A DNA stretch of 64,000 nucleotides from Zygnema cylindricum (Eukaryota > Streptophyta > Zygnematophyceae > Zygnematales > Zygnemataceae), in the NCBI GenBank assembly GCA_037447655.1, contig JBBHKE010000932.1, positions 157,479 through 221,478 on the forward strand, written 5' to 3'. A model generated the notes under the pieces. It saw nothing but the letters and a program-made list of their open reading frames with translations. It was not told the origin of the DNA and did no database searches. The translations under genes were made by a program, and so were the position numbers. Of the stretch, positions 38,200 through 50,600 are shown one piece after another. How positions within the stretch are numbered: position 1 is the stretch's first letter; every line of letters begins with the position of its first letter.

Positions 38200-39504
38200 C
38201 TTTCACGATCAAAGCATTGCACATTGATGTGTCATTAGCGTTGACAAATGTAACATCGTTTTTTTAAGATCTTAACATTCAACAGCAAAATTGTCAAATT
38301 CTTGACATTTAAAGCATGTAACATTTGAATCAAACTGTCATTCCATTTTTTCGAAATTTGTATTTCTCCGAAATTTTTAGCACTTCATTTTTCACCTTTT
38401 CCACCATCGCTTCTACCTCTTGACGGTCTACCGCCTCTTCTTCCATTGAGCGAATTTAGAGTTCAATTTTCATCTCTCACAAAATTGAAAAGGGCGGATC
38501 CACTACTTCCATCTAACAAATTGTCTTCTCTACACGTTCCTTCCCACGTCTTTTCCACTGTATTTAGATAGCATACGACAAATTTGTATGTCGCCCAATT
38601 GGTATGTCGCTTTTTTTTTGGATTGAATGATCTCTCTTGGTGTGCAAAGGTAATCAGGAATCCTTTTCTAAAACATATATAATTTATGATTTTCAACAAT
38701 TTTTCGACCAAGACTAATTAATTGTTTCACTATGAGATTAAATCATTTCACGACATCATCAATAGACTCCTTATCTCTAAAATTTAATTATATATATTTT
38801 TCAAATACAAATTGCTTCTTATCTTCCACCCCTTTCTCAATTTGATTTTCAATTCCCACCCAACATTAATGAGCGGTTCCATAAGCTAAAAAGTGATCCT
38901 AAACTGAAGCATGACAACTTTGCATTAATTCGTTAGTGGCAGAGATGTCTATTCTCTCCCACAATTGTTTCATTTGAAGATCTTTTAGTTCTTTCTTATA
39001 TTTGTTAAAAAAATTCCACAAATTTTTCAAAATAAGCTCTCTTTTAATGTACTTGTTCCACACATCATAATTTAAACCATTGAATAACATGGTTTTGCCA
39101 CCCATGCAAAAATTCTCCTCTTCAGAATCGACATCCACATCTTCATTTTTATCACATTTTGCCTTCTTTTTACGCAATTTGTATTCGCCTTCTTTTTACG
39201 CAATTTGTATTTTTTTTTTTTTGCCTTATTCCTCTAAATCACTATCGTCAGTACCATCTGGATTTGGATGCGGAAGTACTTGTAAATTGTACCTCTGGTG
39301 TGCAAGAGAGAGTCGCTTATTGCAGGTGCGAACAATACCATTAAACAAGGTTTGCAGTTGATCTTTGGACAATGACACTCATGTTTTTTTCTTCCTCTTT
39401 TTCTTTATCAAACTGATTTCCACTAAAACCTTTCCAACTCTGTTCAAGCGTGTTAGAGTAATGGGAGCAAATATAGGTGCAAGTGATTTTTTTTTTCCAC
39501 CCAT
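38200..39504 (-). pseudogene. Copia gag remnant (UBN2-like plus degenerate zinc knuckle)
   Basis: The minus-strand start MGGKKKSLAPIF lies at 39504, 60 bp inside the primer site. After frame changes, LFNGLNYDVWNKYIKRELIL (near 39085) matches the N-terminal signature of plant Copia gag. Further on, CFKCQEFDNFAVEC (near 38300) is a CCHC-type knuckle in which the usual His appears as Asn. Stops and frame changes are frequent, so this is a relic. Identification rests on these short motifs. Confidence 0.65.
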
Positions 39505-39574
39505 GGCTGGGATATTACCAACCATTTGACAACTATACGTCTAATTGAAAGTAAATCTTAGCCCTAATACCCTT

Positions 39575-39775
39575 TGATAAAATAATGATCGATGCACTCA
39601 AAATGAACCAGACATAAATAACATACACAATGGAAGCCTTAAGTGAACACAAATAGAGATCAATCACCACATAGAACACTTCGACCAAACTCAAAATGAA
39701 CCAGACATAAAAAGCATACACAATGGAAACCTTAAGTGAACACAAATAGAGATCAATCACCACATAGAACAATTT
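39575..39775. repeat. 93-bp tandem duplication inside the upstream Copia LTR
   Basis: CTCAAAATGAACCAGACATAA occurs at about 39597 and 39690, each followed by AAGTGAACACAAATAGAGAT and CACCACATAGAACA. The other LTR (37505-37670) has only one unit, so the duplication happened after the LTRs diverged. Confidence 0.8.
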
Positions 39776-40074
39776 GACCAATTATATCTTTATTCGGCTG
39801 CAACTTTTCATTTTACAAAACTATCTTTCCCAAAAACTTCTCCTTAAAAAAGTCGCTAACAAAAGACTTCAATTACATAATTTCTCCCTCTCACGTCACT
39901 TACTCCATTTAGACTTACTCACACGTACTCCACTTAGACTCATTCACACGTATTGGACACTTAGGCGCTGAAACAAAAGTGGCGCCTAACAACACATTTT
40001 AGCGCCAAACTGAAAACGTGCGCTGAACCAAAGTGACGTACCATTGTTTTGCGTACTAAATGATAGTTTGGAAT

Positions 40075-40720
40075 ATGCACGAACATGTACGAAATTGTAC
40101 GGATTGAAATTCATCAACGAATTTTACGATTTTTTCAAATCGACCTCTCTTATTTTTACGTATTATTCGCGCGTTTGAATCATGCGTAAAATACGATTTC
40201 AACAACAATTACAAAAAACGAACTAGAATACTCAAAAACCAAAACGTAACAAAGATTGCCGACGCAAACTGAACAGAAATTAAACGTAACATAAACTAAA
40301 TTGAACAAACCTGACATTGAACAAGACTTTAACAAAAAACGTGAATTTGGTCGATCCGCCAATTCACCCAATAACGAAACAGTTGTTTACTTCGTACGGA
40401 TTTGAAATTTTCACTCTTTTTACATAATATTCATCGATTTTATACTTTTCGTAATTTTCAAATAGTTTTTGTTGTACAAAGTAATGTTAAAAAATGTACG
40501 TGTGTGCCCTTTGAAATAAACCCTAAAATATCCTTTAAAATCATAAAAATTATGAAATGTATAAATGTGAGTAATTATACGGAAAGTATACCATAAAAAA
40601 TATAGTTGTTCAAATCGCATTTTATGCACAATTCAAACGTGCAAATAATACGTAGAAATCGGAGAGGTTGATTTGAAAAAATCGTTAATGAATTTTTGTC
40701 CATACAATTCGGTACATGCA
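40075..40720. repeat. GTACG-rich block with inverted ends
   Basis: The arm 40075-40212 is the reverse complement, with mismatches, of 40600-40720. Shared words are AATAATACGTARAAAT, TCGATTTGAAAAAATCG and TTCAAACGYGC. The centre holds a Copia-unrelated AT-rich stretch. It resembles a roughly 650-bp foldback element. Confidence 0.65.
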
Positions 40721-41450
40721 AAAAAAATTGAATTCAACATGTACCGCAATTTGTACGTTTTCCATATCTTTTCCGTCTCTTTTTGTAATAGTCCGTACAA
40801 TTTTGGTTCAACTCCGTACATTTGCCGTAAAATTTATGTTCAGTTTACCGGACAAAAAGTACTACACAGTGCATCGTATCTTTTCGTCAAAGTCCGTACA
40901 TTTCTTGTACAAAACCGTAAAATTACCGTAAAATACCGTATAGTTTCCGTAAATTGTCCGTTCATTTTACTGGACAGAAAGTACATCGCCTTTTTTGCCA
41001 TTTTTTCAAAATTCACGAATAGTACGTAAAAATCGGAAAAAAAATAAGGCGATTTGAACAACTTTGATAAACCTAAAATTACCAAAATGTAAAATGTGAG
41101 TCAATTGTACTAGAATATGAGATAACCTACGGAAAAGTACCCTAACCACCCTAAAATCCCCTCGAATTATTTAGAAAGTACGCGAATATAAAGACATTGT
41201 ATCTAAATGTACGAAAATGGAAAGCAATTGTAGTGAAATATACGTGAATGTATGATAATAAACCTCACAACCTTAAAATTTCCCGTAAATAACCCTAAAA
41301 ATTACGGATATGTACGAACACTGTACGTCATGAATGTACGGATACAATGTCGTGTACGCATTTTATCAACACCATAATTGTTAGATGCGGATTGTATTTC
41401 GTATCGTGCGTTTGATGCATGCGCAATATAAGAATTGAACAACTATGTTT
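40721..41450. repeat. GTACG/CCGTA-rich degenerate repeat block
   Basis: It is dense in CCGTA, GTACG and TACGAAAATG words, with ACCCTAAAAT-type words near 41138-41160 and 41287. It ends with GTATCGTGCGTTTGATGCATGCGC near 41402-41425, close to an end-like motif also present at about 40150-40215 and 44515-44570. Open frames here are chance. Confidence 0.6.
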
Positions 41451-42124
41451 TAAAGTGAATTAAACAAATATGAATTAAACACAGATGCGCGACTGTGCGC
41501 ACATATCATAGTTAAAAAGTAGGCGTTTTCATGGTAAACCTTTGGTCGGCGACTTTATCGTAAGTTGTGTTATGGGCTTTTCATATGATCTTCTTAGATC
41601 GCTACTTTGATCAGAGACCGCCCGATCAAATCTGACGGTGTAAATAAATTTTTTTGGTCTTAATGTTTAAATTAGTCCAATTTTTGGTTCGAATGTTTTA
41701 ATTGGTCCGAGTAGGTCCGAATACAATATGGGTCTTAAGGTCATATTGTATGTTTTGCATACAATAGGCATATTGTATGGGCCTACTTTCACCTACTTTT
41801 GAACTATGGCACATATGCAGTCTATTTCTTCGTGCGCTCATGCATCGACACCTGCATCGTCCGTACTGCATCATCACGTACGACAACATTGTAGATGTAC
41901 TATATGATATTGTTATTTTACCAATTATTATACCAATAGTAGGTGCACACCATAAATGTCCTATGCCCATAAAACGCACGGAGTAAACTAACGATTACTA
42001 CGTACAGTGCGCATTAAACAATTTCAAACTTTTAGAATTCGTAGGTAAAATTTGTACTTTTTTAACAAGTACAAATAAAAATTTAATTATTCAATACGGT
42101 AAAAATACTGGTAAATGTAACGAA

Positions 42125-42470
42125 CTAGCGTCGAGCGCCGGAATTCACGCCATTTCCAACGGCGGCTTCCTTCTGAAGATGGAGTGGAGGACAGATGAAA
42201 ATGCGTGCGCGCAAATGAAGCAAAACGGCTCAAGGAAGCCGCCATTGGAGACGCCAAAATTCCGCGGCTCGCCCCTTAGATAAAAATACGCGTGCGAGAT
42301 GCCATAAATTCCGCGGCTAGCCGCTCAGATAAAAGTAAGCGCGCACAAATGAAGCAAAATTGAACAAGCGGTGAGTGGCGGAATTTACGACGTCTCCAAC
42401 GGCGGCTTCCTTCTGAAGACGGATTGGAGGACAGGTAAAAAATACGTGTGCAAATGACGCAACGTTTTTT
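42125..42470. repeat. Repeated GC-richer unit in direct and inverted copies
   Basis: AACGGCGGCTTCCTTCTGAAG occurs at about 42158 and 42389 in direct orientation. An inverted counterpart (AAGGAAGCCGCCATTGGAGACG) is at about 42234. Each is linked to GGAATT and GCGCGCAAATGAAGC. It is clearly richer in GC than its surroundings and non-coding. Confidence 0.75.
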
Positions 42471-42529
42471 TTAACGTTCGTACAATTCTCGTACAGTATG
42501 TGACGTACAAAATTTACAAAAGCTATGAA

Positions 42530-42686
42530 ACAAACGAATACTACTTAGTTTTCGTAAAAAAGTCCAAATCCGTACGAAATGGACATCTATGGTGCACACC
42601 CGTCCTGATTGTGCTCCAAGCATAGTTGTCCTATTCGTACGAATTTCGACTTTTTTACGAAAACTACGTAGTATTCGTTACTTTCA
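42530..42686. repeat. Inverted repeat with about 55-bp arms
   Basis: The left arm (42533-42583: ACGAATACTACTTAGTTTTC and TCCAAATCCGTACGAA) pairs with the right arm (42630-42686) with few mismatches. The spacer is about 45 bases. It could form a cruciform or hairpin. Confidence 0.85.
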
Positions 42687-42699
42687 TACCGTTCGTTAG

Positions 42700-43955
42700 T
42701 TTTGTTGAAATTGATGTATTTTCTCGGTCTGTATTGGAAAAATTAATAGAGTAAGGTAGCAAAGGCAGCCTGCTTCTCGCTCAAACTCTCTAGTCCCGAT
42801 ACTTGTTGAAGTCATTGAAGACCGGAGAGAGAGCTAGAGCCATGGCTGTCTATAATGTCCAAGGAGACAGAGTATAGGCTAATACTTAGTTTGTACCAAA
42901 AACAGGCCGTCGGAACAAGGATTTGATCCTAGTACCTACAAGCTATTTAAATACTTAGTATCCGTTAGCTTTAGCTATTATACCAAATCAACGTTGAGAC
43001 GCGTCGCGTACAATAGGTTTTTAAAAGTGTTCAGGCAGAGATTTGCCAGAATAACGGACAAATTAATTAAAAGCTGCTCTATACCAGATAAAAACCTAGG
43101 TCTAAGGAGATTTTTGGTATTGATACGCCTTATCCACTAAGGCGTTATCAAAACGATACACGTGATGGGTTTCAAAGATTATTAAATATTAACGTGACAG
43201 CTAATTAACACTTGACTAAGGAAGAGGAACAATTCATACATCTACGCGAATCTGAACCGTGTAAAATATGTTTTGATCGAACGGTCGGCATTGTAGCCGC
43301 CACGCGGTGGCATTTGGAGATAGCGTCACGCGGTGCCACGTGGCGTCACACTATTTGGTACCGGAGAAGATGGGAGGAGGAACTATGGCTCCCGATTTGA
43401 CAGGTGTCACCTTGTAGACCATGTTATACAATGGCCGTACAATAAGTACATCTCCCATTGTACCTTCTTGTACTATATAGTGTTTTTATTAGACTAGGGT
43501 TTAGTAGTAGGTAATCGTGAGTAGGCAGACCCAGACTTAGTGATGTTTAGGTACCTCTCTCTAAGAGAGCTTGTAACTATAAAGGTCATCTTTGACCAAC
43601 CATAACTTAATGTTCGGGTGAGCAAATTCAGTGATTCTTTTTGCGGCGGACTCAAGGGAGTCTAGGCTACACAGGGGTATAGCCGGTCAAAGGTTTTTGC
43701 GTGCCATGGTGGCACTTATTCAGTGGGAAAGTCAAAGTGGGGAATATTGTCCAAAACACATATTCAAGTTTTGCATTCTGTGGTGGAACTGAGCACACAG
43801 AAGGTCTTATCTTCACAGGGGTGAAGTTATATTGGGGTTCTGATTGTCAAGGGATCATTCATTTGGGTTTATATCAACTTGGAGGCGACACTATCTAGAT
43901 TAGCTTCTTTTGGATTTGCGAATTATGTGGGCAACGGAGCCCATAGAATTTCAAG
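42700..43955. other. Intergenic stretch, repeat-like, no gene recognised
   Basis: No open frame has a known motif (the longest is 65 codons at 43701). A TATA-like word in TACTATATAGTG at 43473, followed by regulatory-looking, GC-richer sequence to about 43890, is reminiscent of a solo LTR, but I could not find matching ends. The word GGATTTGATCC near 42921 resembles a tRNA B box and may mark a SINE; this is weak. Confidence 0.35.
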
Positions 43956-44580
43956 TTTTCGTTGTACGATGTACGAAAACGTACGGAAACCGTCCCCTTA
44001 ACCCTAAAAAATCCTTAAAAAATCCAAAAAAAGTACGGAAAACATACGGAAATGTACGTCGCTGTACGACATGTGTACCCTAAAAAACCTAGGAGTACGG
44101 ATAATGTAAGGTAGCTGTACTGTAATTTACCGGAATGTACGAAATGCACGGGAAGTACCCTAAATACCCTAAAATCCCCCCATCACTAACCCTAAATGTA
44201 CTGAAATATAAGGACGTCTTACGTAGATGTACGAAAAATGTAAGTCGTATAACTGAAATATACGGAAAAGTACGAAAATGTACCCTAAAAATCTCAAAAT
44301 AATAACCGTCAAAAGTACGAAAAAATACGGACACTACGTAAATGTACGAATAATAGTTGGCTGTTTAACATAAATATTTGAGAACGCACGAGAATGTACC
44401 CTAAAATTCCTCAAACCCCCTAAAAGTACTGAAATGTACGAATATAGTACGCAAAAGTACGAAAATGTACGAGTACATAGTCAGGTACGCATTTAATAAC
44501 ATTTTTTTCATCGTTAAATGCGTATCGTGCGTAGTATTCGCGCGTTCGTTTCGTGCGTATTATGCCCACGGGACAACTAT
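43956..44580. repeat. GTACG plus CCCTAAA-like repeat block upstream of TAF5
   Basis: GTACGAAAATGTACG-type words alternate with plant-telomere-like CCCTAAA words (near 44001, 44078, 44158, 44190, 44283 and 44399). The block ends in GTATCGTGCGTAGTATTCGC and GGGACAACTA, which resembles the ends at 40150-40215 and 41402-41450. It stops about 110 bp before the TAF5 start codon, so it must overlap or adjoin the promoter. Confidence 0.65.
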
Positions 44581-44693
44581 ACGTCCAAGCCTTTCAGCTT
44601 CTTCCTCCTAAGCGCTCGGTTATTTCTTCTCTATTTCTTATTCAACACATTACATGCCTATAATTCTTCTTAAGATAAGCGAAGGTACTCGCC

Positions 44694-47600
44694 ATGGATA
44701 CCGAAGCCATAGAGGCGGCTGTTATGGCCTACCTTCGCAGAAAAGGATACAAACACACGGAACAGGTATTTCGAGGGGAAGCCAAAACACAGGCTTTGGA
44801 GGAGATGGCAAAGGGAATGCAGGCAGACATAGACAGTAGTATCACCAACCAAATTTATTTTTATGACAGGTATTTCTCACTGAGCCAAGTCATAAGAAAT
44901 ATTATGATTCCAGAACTTGGAGTGGATGCATTTTCGAACGCTCACATGCATCCTTCAATGCTTCAATCTGTAACAGTTTTCATGTGGACCTAACTATTCT
45001 ATCAATGTGTTATTCGAGGTTTATCATGGTTAAATGTTTGTACAATTTGTTAAGTGTGGCTCCATTTCTAGCCGAATTGTCGCGATACTGCTGAAAAATT
45101 ATGCTTGTAATTGACCAAAACATGGTGTGGTTATCGGTTCCTAGGCTCACAAGTTAGTGCCTTTTTCTAGCTTCAAGAACCTTCCTCATTCAAAACTATG
45201 AAAGCCATTTAGCGTGTCTATATTGACGTTAGATACGGATTGGGAGAAACCACCATGTCACAGGTTGTACCGAAAATTTGTGGATTTGTGTGGAGACAGG
45301 TTGTTGAGTGACATTATTTTCTCGTAATTATGAATATGGGTCACAATAGCATATGTGAAAACCTCAGAAACCAACATAAAATTAGTACTATTCTAGACAT
45401 TCTTGCTCGTTTTGTTATTGAGCAATTAGCTATGGTTGGTGAAATGGAAGGGTTTGCAACTCAGATTCCATAGCCGCACGCTACAGGGAGGCCTATGGTC
45501 GTCTTCGTTCCTGGGTTCATTCCTCACTTGACCTATACAAGGTATTCTACACCGTGAATTGTTAGTAGAGTAAAGAAATTAATAGCGTAGCGTTTATATT
45601 GGTGTTCTTGATTCTAATTCAGTTACGAATGACGTGGCTGATTCTAAATCGTTCAAAGATATAGCATTGAAAAAAACAATTTCGATTTGAGGTTGTTAAT
45701 TTAGGGGCACCAATATAGCGTCATTGACTCTGAAAACATACACAGTGAAGAGTTATTTTGGGAGACTTTTGAATATATTGCTCACTGGTTTTTTGTTTTC
45801 CTCATAATTTCTTCCTTTTGCATTAACGTAATTGATGCGTTATATCTAGTGGATAAATTAGAAAATTGATGCCAGCAAATAGTTAGTTGTTGGTGCATAG
45901 AGTTTTGGCAATTTTTGGCAGAAAGTTCTACCCACCTTGTAAACATTCCTCAGTCAGTCTTAATTTCAGATACATTACCTAGCAGAGTATTTAACAATGG
46001 AGGTTTTCAAGGAACAATGCAATTAGTGTAAATGTCACCGATTGGACAAGCATTCGTATGCCTAATCAAGTGAAGTATCCCAAGGGGAGCATCTGCTTTT
46101 TGCAATCATACATTCCAACTCGAACTTGAAGTTTGCGAGTTATTGAATGTATATTTATTTATTTTTTGCAGCATTTACTTCTAACCCGGTCTTTAGAGTG
46201 GGGCGCCGGATTTGTGTCCGAATCATTTCTATGCTGAAGCATCTTTGATGGCTCTCTTTCCACTTGTATGCAAGAAAACAAAGGTTTTTTTTAATACAGT
46301 TGTTCGTCATCGATATGACGGTGGTCGTTATACAAGCGCTAGTAACCTCTTGTTCAGATTGGGCTTTTTGCCATGACACATGGTTAGCAAGTCTTCTCGT
46401 TAGTCAACAAGCTTTGCTTGTCATTGACAACGCAAGCTAACTTTGATGGCTGCTATTTGTTTTTTTCCTCTTAAGATGGTACTTTTCTTATTGTTTTTTT
46501 CCAATGTATGTGACTTTGAAGGTCCGATAGATTTCTTTGGCAACACCTCTTATTGACTGATTTGATTACTGTTGTGATTTATCGTTTGGTACATGTTTCT
46601 GATGTTGTCACTGACTTTGTTTTTGTGTGCCTTGCAGAATGAGCTTCTCAGAATCCTGTATCCGGTTTTTGTGCATTCATTCCTAGAACTCGTCAGCAAA
46701 GGTCATCTCAATGAATGTGAGTACGTCTTTGTCTACATTGGATTTATGTATGGTTTATTTTGAAAAGTCTGGTGTCTATTCGTCAAGGATTCACGCCTAA
46801 TTGCCGCCGTAGTTTGCCGTTGAAAAACTGCTAGTATTTTCTGGGAGGAGTATGTGGCCAATTACCACCGGTAATATCCATAGAACCACTTGCAACCTGA
46901 ATACTGTTCATAAGGGATAATTTGTTATATTCTTTTGAAATTGGGAACTATTCAGCTATGGAGTACCAGCTATGTTTTCATTTCCAACTTATGGCTAAAG
47001 AATTAGCCTGGGAAGTTTCTGGTCGGCCGCTTGCAAGTGTGAAGTTATCTACTCGCCCATATTGATGTGTAGAAGGTTTAGGGTCTGAATAGGTCCAGGA
47101 AACATGTCAAACGTTGTCGACTCATGTAGGGCTTACCTGAAAACTGCTAAAAGTTAGTAGAATCGATGTGCTTTTCCTTGAATACAGATCGAATTATCAC
47201 AGAGGCAGGAGATTTCTTATTACTCTGCTGTCACTTACTTTGCATCATCTTTTATGGGCTTACTAGGTTAGAGGTCAGCATAATTCAATGTAATTAGTTA
47301 TCCATATATTGTTTTGCAGCACGGCAGTTTTTTTCCATGTTTCGCGAGGAGCATGAACAACTGCATGTTCATGACCTTCAAAAGCTCGAGGGCATCAGTA
47401 GTCCCCAACACCTGCAGGTAAATGATTTTTCGTGTACAAAAATAGTACATTCGATATGGTACAGTACTATTGCATTGGTACTATTCCATGAATCCATTAT
47501 TATGTGATGTGCTTGGAAGCCCATGCTGTCATTCAGGAGGACCTAACCTGATATGTTCTTTACCCATCACTATGAGAGTTAGTGAACTATTGTATATAAC

Positions 47601-50600
47601 TCTTTGTTATAATTAACTACACCAAATTATTTTTTCCAACTTGGCTCATTTATGAGCCATGTAACTAATTAATGTTATTAGCACTAGTTCATGATTTTGG
47701 GTTGAAAAAACACTCACTTCAAATAAAAATAATTACCTAATAGAGCGATGGGCAGCGTAGTTGCATACTTTATACTGTACCTTTAGTGCATGCTATATTT
47801 GTTGCTGTGTTTGAAAGATGGGTGCAGAATTAGACAAGAAAGTATCAATTTCTTTGTCTGTTTGCAATCCTTAGTCACTGTCGGAAAATGTGATGTATAA
47901 TGTTGAGATGTTTTGTTAATTAAACAGGAAAATAAGTTGGCGCGAACGTTTCTTGATAACAAAATCAGTATCCGACTCTGCCAGGTACACCCTTTAATAG
48001 TTAGTTATTGCCGAAAAATACATTCAGGCAAATTGCTGTAGCCAAAGTTAGTATTCTGGTCCTATTCACCCTCGTGCAAGAAGTTTTTTCTATGTATCAA
48101 TGACAGAAATCGTTTTATTTTCCACTCCTGTTATGTTGTCAATGTCATTGTACATCTCGTACGCAGTTTGCAGGAACTTGGTTTACATTCCTCCTCCCTT
48201 ATTCCTGTTGAGTATTGGTATTGTTTTTTGTGACTGGGACCAGTACTCCTTTGAACTCCTCCTCCACTTCCTTCACGGAGCCGGTCTCATGCTCATGCTC
48301 GCCATCGTCAACGAACATGTAAACCTCCAAGGTGTGACTTGCAAGAGGTTAAGAATGCTCATCTGCAGGAAGGATTTTACACTGTAGGCTGGTTTGGGTT
48401 TGGGATGCACAATGAGGCACGGCAGGTTTACTGGGAAACGAGGGAGAGGGAGAAGGAGAGAGAAAGAGAGGGAGAGGGAGAGGGCGAGGGAGAGGGAGAG
48501 GGAGAGGGAGAGAGATATAGAGTAATGATCAAAAAATACATTTGAGTTTGGAACGTCCAATTTGAACTATTATTTTCGATTTTCGATTCAATTTGATAGC
48601 CAATTTTATTATTTGATTTATTTCACATTTCGTCTTCTTCTCTCAAACGTTTCCTACCATTTGTTTTCGCAATTGACCGTCAATCAAATTATCGATTTCA
48701 TTATTCGCTACTTCTGATTCCTCTACACTCCTCACTACTTCCTCTTCCTCTCCCTCTCTCTCCTTCCCCTTCTCCTTTCCCCCCTCCTTACCGCCCTTCT
48801 CCTCCATCTCTTTATATATTTATACACATATATATACATATATTTATACACATATATTTACATATATATATTGGTTCGATACATCATTAAGTCTAATATT
48901 GCAATAAAATACCGATATATAGCGATAAGTTATCGGGTCAATAAATATTGCGATACCTCTATACGTCGAAAAAAAATGATTTTCAAAAAAATACAAAAAG
49001 ATTACAAATGCATTGTACTATTTCAACACTCTATTTCTGTACGACGATTGTACGGACCCCACCTCATACCAAATATATCGCGACATTTTTTGTTTTCCCT
49101 CACCGTTCAATATTAAAAAAAAAAAAACGATATCGAACATGTCGCGATAAAAATTAAAAATAAAAATTACACAGTACACAACAGTAGTGAGAGATAATGG
49201 TGGAGGGAAGACCTTAAGGTAGATCTCCATTGTGAAAAAAACCCTAAAAAAAACCCTAACTCATAAGAAAAGACGACAACGAATGAATACACATTTAAAA
49301 GAAAAAGTAAAAAAAACAAATCAAAACAGTAAAGCACCTTCCGGAGTGGAAAGGGAGGGAGGGAGGGGGAGGGGGAGGGGGAGGGAGTTCACCATCATTA
49401 GTCTGAAACATGTTAGTACCTTAGCAACCAAGGTATATGTATCAACTCTCTGCTTGAAACTGAAGCGGCTTTGCAAATGTTTTTTTGTCCGATTATTGCA
49501 GTCATGTGAACAATACAGAAAGTAGTCTGTGACGGTTTGAACTGTACTGGTGCTGTTGTGTATAAGTATTCGCATGCAAAATGTGCTTATGTCAACTGCA
49601 CAGTCCGTTAATGCGATGGGAACACAGAAAGTACCTGTAAATCACAGTCCATTACAGTAAACGGAACCGGAAATTAATTCTTTGTTTTTTTTGGCCGTTT
49701 TTTGTTGTGCCATAATAAAAAAATCGTTTAGTATTTTTCAAGTGTTTGGATTTTTATGAAAATACAGATGTTTAACTGTCGGCAGATTACTTTCTTAAAC
49801 GTCAAAAATGGTTTTGTTACGCTGCTATCAACCAAGTATTTGTAGTTGTAATTATTCTCTCAGTTGTTCAATATATGATTTTTGCTGTAAAGGCTCGTAA
49901 ATTTTACTTTTCAGCTAACTGACCTCTCAATAGCCATAGCCCACCCTTTTTTTTGCTTGGTGTTCAGAAGGCACATGGAAATGCCTTAAATATTAAGGCT
50001 TACATAGATACTCACCGTTATATACTTGAGAAAAGATGTTGTTTAACTAGTTAATAATACTCTTCAGGCATTTAACGGACAATTGAACGCTACCTTGTTC
50101 TCATTCAATTGCGCATTATTTTGTTTAGTTATTCCTTCAGTCTTTGCATGTATTCAGAAAGGTTTCATGTGGCCTAAAAAACCCTAAAAAACCCTTTAAC
50201 ATCCCATACTCATGTGGAAATTTCCCTTCATTGCTGGTGTTTTGTAGCATGATGAGGTGGCCCTATGAAGATATCGTTTCTCTCTATCTCTATCTCGTTT
50301 CAAAGCCAAGCGTAAAATCCAAGTTAGATCTGTTTCTTGTTTAGTTTTTCAGATCATCTCTTTTGTCTGCTTCAATTCAGAGTACTTTTGCAGTTACTTT
50401 GTTTATCTTAATGAAATGAAGTAATTTGCTTCATTTTGGGGTTTTGTGGAAGAGTTTGCTTTTTCTGAATCATTCCCATATGTGTAAGCATGCATTGAAA
50501 TAATTTGGTCTTGTTCTTATGTACTGGATTAGTCCGCGAATATTACATGATAGGGTTGGAAATCAAACACCGGGTAGTCGACTGTATGCTGAAAAGTGGT

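Larger units (their letters stand above)
37505..39790 (-). mobile_element. Degenerate gag-only Copia LTR retrotransposon
   Basis: Direct repeats at about 37505-37670 and 39573-39790 behave as LTRs: both carry the complement of GATCGATGCACTCAAAATRA and AAGTGAACACAAATA. Directly inside the upstream LTR, the minus strand reads GGGTATTAGGGC (39572-39561). It matches 9 of 12 bases of the initiator-Met-tRNA primer site TGGTATCAGAGC common in plant Copia elements. Between the LTRs is only a broken gag; no protease, integrase or reverse transcriptase was seen. The internal region is about 1.9 kb. Confidence 0.7.

Noticed and set aside
42921-42931. tRNA-like B box (GGATTTGATCC)
   Set aside because: No A box at suitable spacing and no cloverleaf could be drawn; at most a SINE trace.
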